Assembly (NCBI RefSeq): GCF_002211365.1
Contig: NZ_LOKZ01000001.1
Location: 496,001-560,000, forward strand
Direction: 5' to 3'
Source: Rhizobium sp. R711
Lineage (GTDB): Bacteria > Pseudomonadota > Alphaproteobacteria > Rhizobiales > Rhizobiaceae
DNA: 64,000 nucleotides
Position 1 is the stretch's first letter. Every line of letters begins with the position of its first letter. A program made the position numbers and the translations under genes. The notes under the pieces were generated by a model. It worked only from the letters and a program-made list of their open reading frames with translations. It was not told the DNA's origin and did not search any database. Below, piece by piece: positions 63,649 to 64,000 of the stretch.

Positions 63649-64000
63649 ATGTCGCAACACCTTGAGCCCACCTCCTCTCGTTCGCCTTCAACGGTGATTT
63701 GGGTGGGCTTTGTTGCGATGTGCGTCGGCATGTTCATGGCGATCCTGGACGTGCAGGTGGTCGCCACGTCGCTGCCGACGATCCAACAAGCCATCAATAT
63801 CGATCCTGACCAAATGAGCTGGATCCAGACCATCTACCTCATCGCGGAGGTAGTCGCCATTCCGCTCACCGGTCTGCTCATGCGCATCCTAACGATGCGA
63901 TGGCTATTCGTCGCCTCGATCGGTCTGTTTGTCGTCGCATCCGGGGGCTGTGCGGCAAGCAGCGGCTTCGGCGAATTGGTTGCCTGGCGAGCGGTTCAGG
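63649..64000 (+). CDS. DHA2-type (EmrB/QacA) multidrug efflux protein, 5' part
   Basis: 117 codons, then cut by the window end. AAGG lies before the ATG at 63649. VGFVAMCVGMFMAILDVQVV then ATSLPTIQQAINID is the first helix with the DHA2 family motif (LDxxIVxxALP-type). WIQTIYLIAEVVAIPLTGLL and MRWLFVASIGLFVVAS are the second and third helices. A 14-helix drug/proton antiporter; such genes are often next to a HlyD-type partner outside this window. Confidence 0.85.
   Translation, partial: MSQHLEPTSSRSPSTVIWVGFVAMCVGMFMAILDVQVVATSLPTIQQAINIDPDQMSWIQTIYLIAEVVAIPLTGLLMRILTMRWLFVASIGLFVVASGGCAASSGFGELVAWRAVQ

Noticed and set aside
1..64000. CRISPR arrays, tRNA and rRNA genes
   Set aside because: No regularly spaced repeats and no tRNA-like or rRNA-like sequence were noticed on reading both strands; a short one could still be missed without a covariance search.

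Overview
The window looks like part of a secondary replicon (chromid or megaplasmid) of an alphaproteobacterium of the Rhizobiales, most like Sinorhizobium/Ensifer or Rhizobium. The evidence is the GC-rich codon use, rhizobial families (prsD-prsE-exsH, DUF1127, a fused E1 alpha/beta dehydrogenase, a PaoABC-type oxidoreductase) and minCDE, which in this group is usually carried on the secondary replicon. The placement is inference; there is no rRNA, tRNA or replication gene in the window to confirm it.

Layout. (1) 0.3-2 kb: a calcium/proton antiporter and a small SPW-repeat membrane protein, convergent. (2) 2.2-13.8 kb: a Wzx/Wzy-type exopolysaccharide cluster with a tandem alpha/beta hydrolase, flippase, GH10 glycanase, chain-length protein, polymerase and four glycosyltransferase-like genes. 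No initiating sugar-phosphate transferase and no outer-membrane export pore is present. (3) 14.5-17.5 kb: kduI-kdgF-kduD for unsaturated uronate breakdown, divergent from a FadR-type regulator. (4) 17.5-22.1 kb: prsD-prsE and an ExsH-like GH16 glycanase, a type I secretion unit with its substrate. (5) 22.1-33 kb: a decaying accessory stretch with an IS66 remnant fused to a broken exonuclease, an intact YhaO/YhaN-like nuclease-ATPase pair, a metalloprotease-like gene with a damaged tail, a frameshifted MerR-DUF3471 regulator and a degraded IS3 element. (6) 33.1-40 kb: an L,D-transpeptidase, an inositol-monophosphatase-like enzyme, and an ABC transporter operon ending in a glycerophosphodiester phosphodiesterase and preceded by a Pho-box-like site. 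(7) 40-42.7 kb: mostly gene-poor, with one cold-shock protein. (8) 42.7-47.3 kb: a three-subunit molybdenum oxidoreductase with a divergent TetR regulator and a 20-bp palindrome between them. (9) 47.4-49.2 kb: minCDE, with a CtrA-type box upstream of minC. (10) 49.5-53.3 kb: DUF1127 and a 2-oxoacid dehydrogenase E1-E2 operon without E3. (11) 54.2-62.2 kb: a partner-switching signalling cluster (below). (12) 62.6-64 kb: a small conserved-looking protein, a VOC/glyoxalase protein and the start of an EmrB/QacA-type efflux gene cut by the window end.

The most interesting block is 54.2-62.2 kb. Tightly packed genes run in one direction: a GGDEF-EAL protein, a degenerate histidine-kinase-fold protein, a STAS domain fused to an SAM methyltransferase, a Cache-HAMP-PP2C (SpoIIE-type) phosphatase, a second kinase-fold protein, a stand-alone STAS protein and an AraC regulator. 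This resembles the SiaABCD type of partner switch linked to c-di-GMP, but with two kinase-like/STAS pairs around one phosphatase, and one STAS domain carrying a methyltransferase. I know of no described pathway with this exact set.

Three regulatory sites fit their genes well: the Pho-box-like 18-mer before the ABC-phosphodiesterase operon, the TetR palindrome, and TTAA-N7-TTAA before minC. No CRISPR array, tRNA or rRNA was seen.
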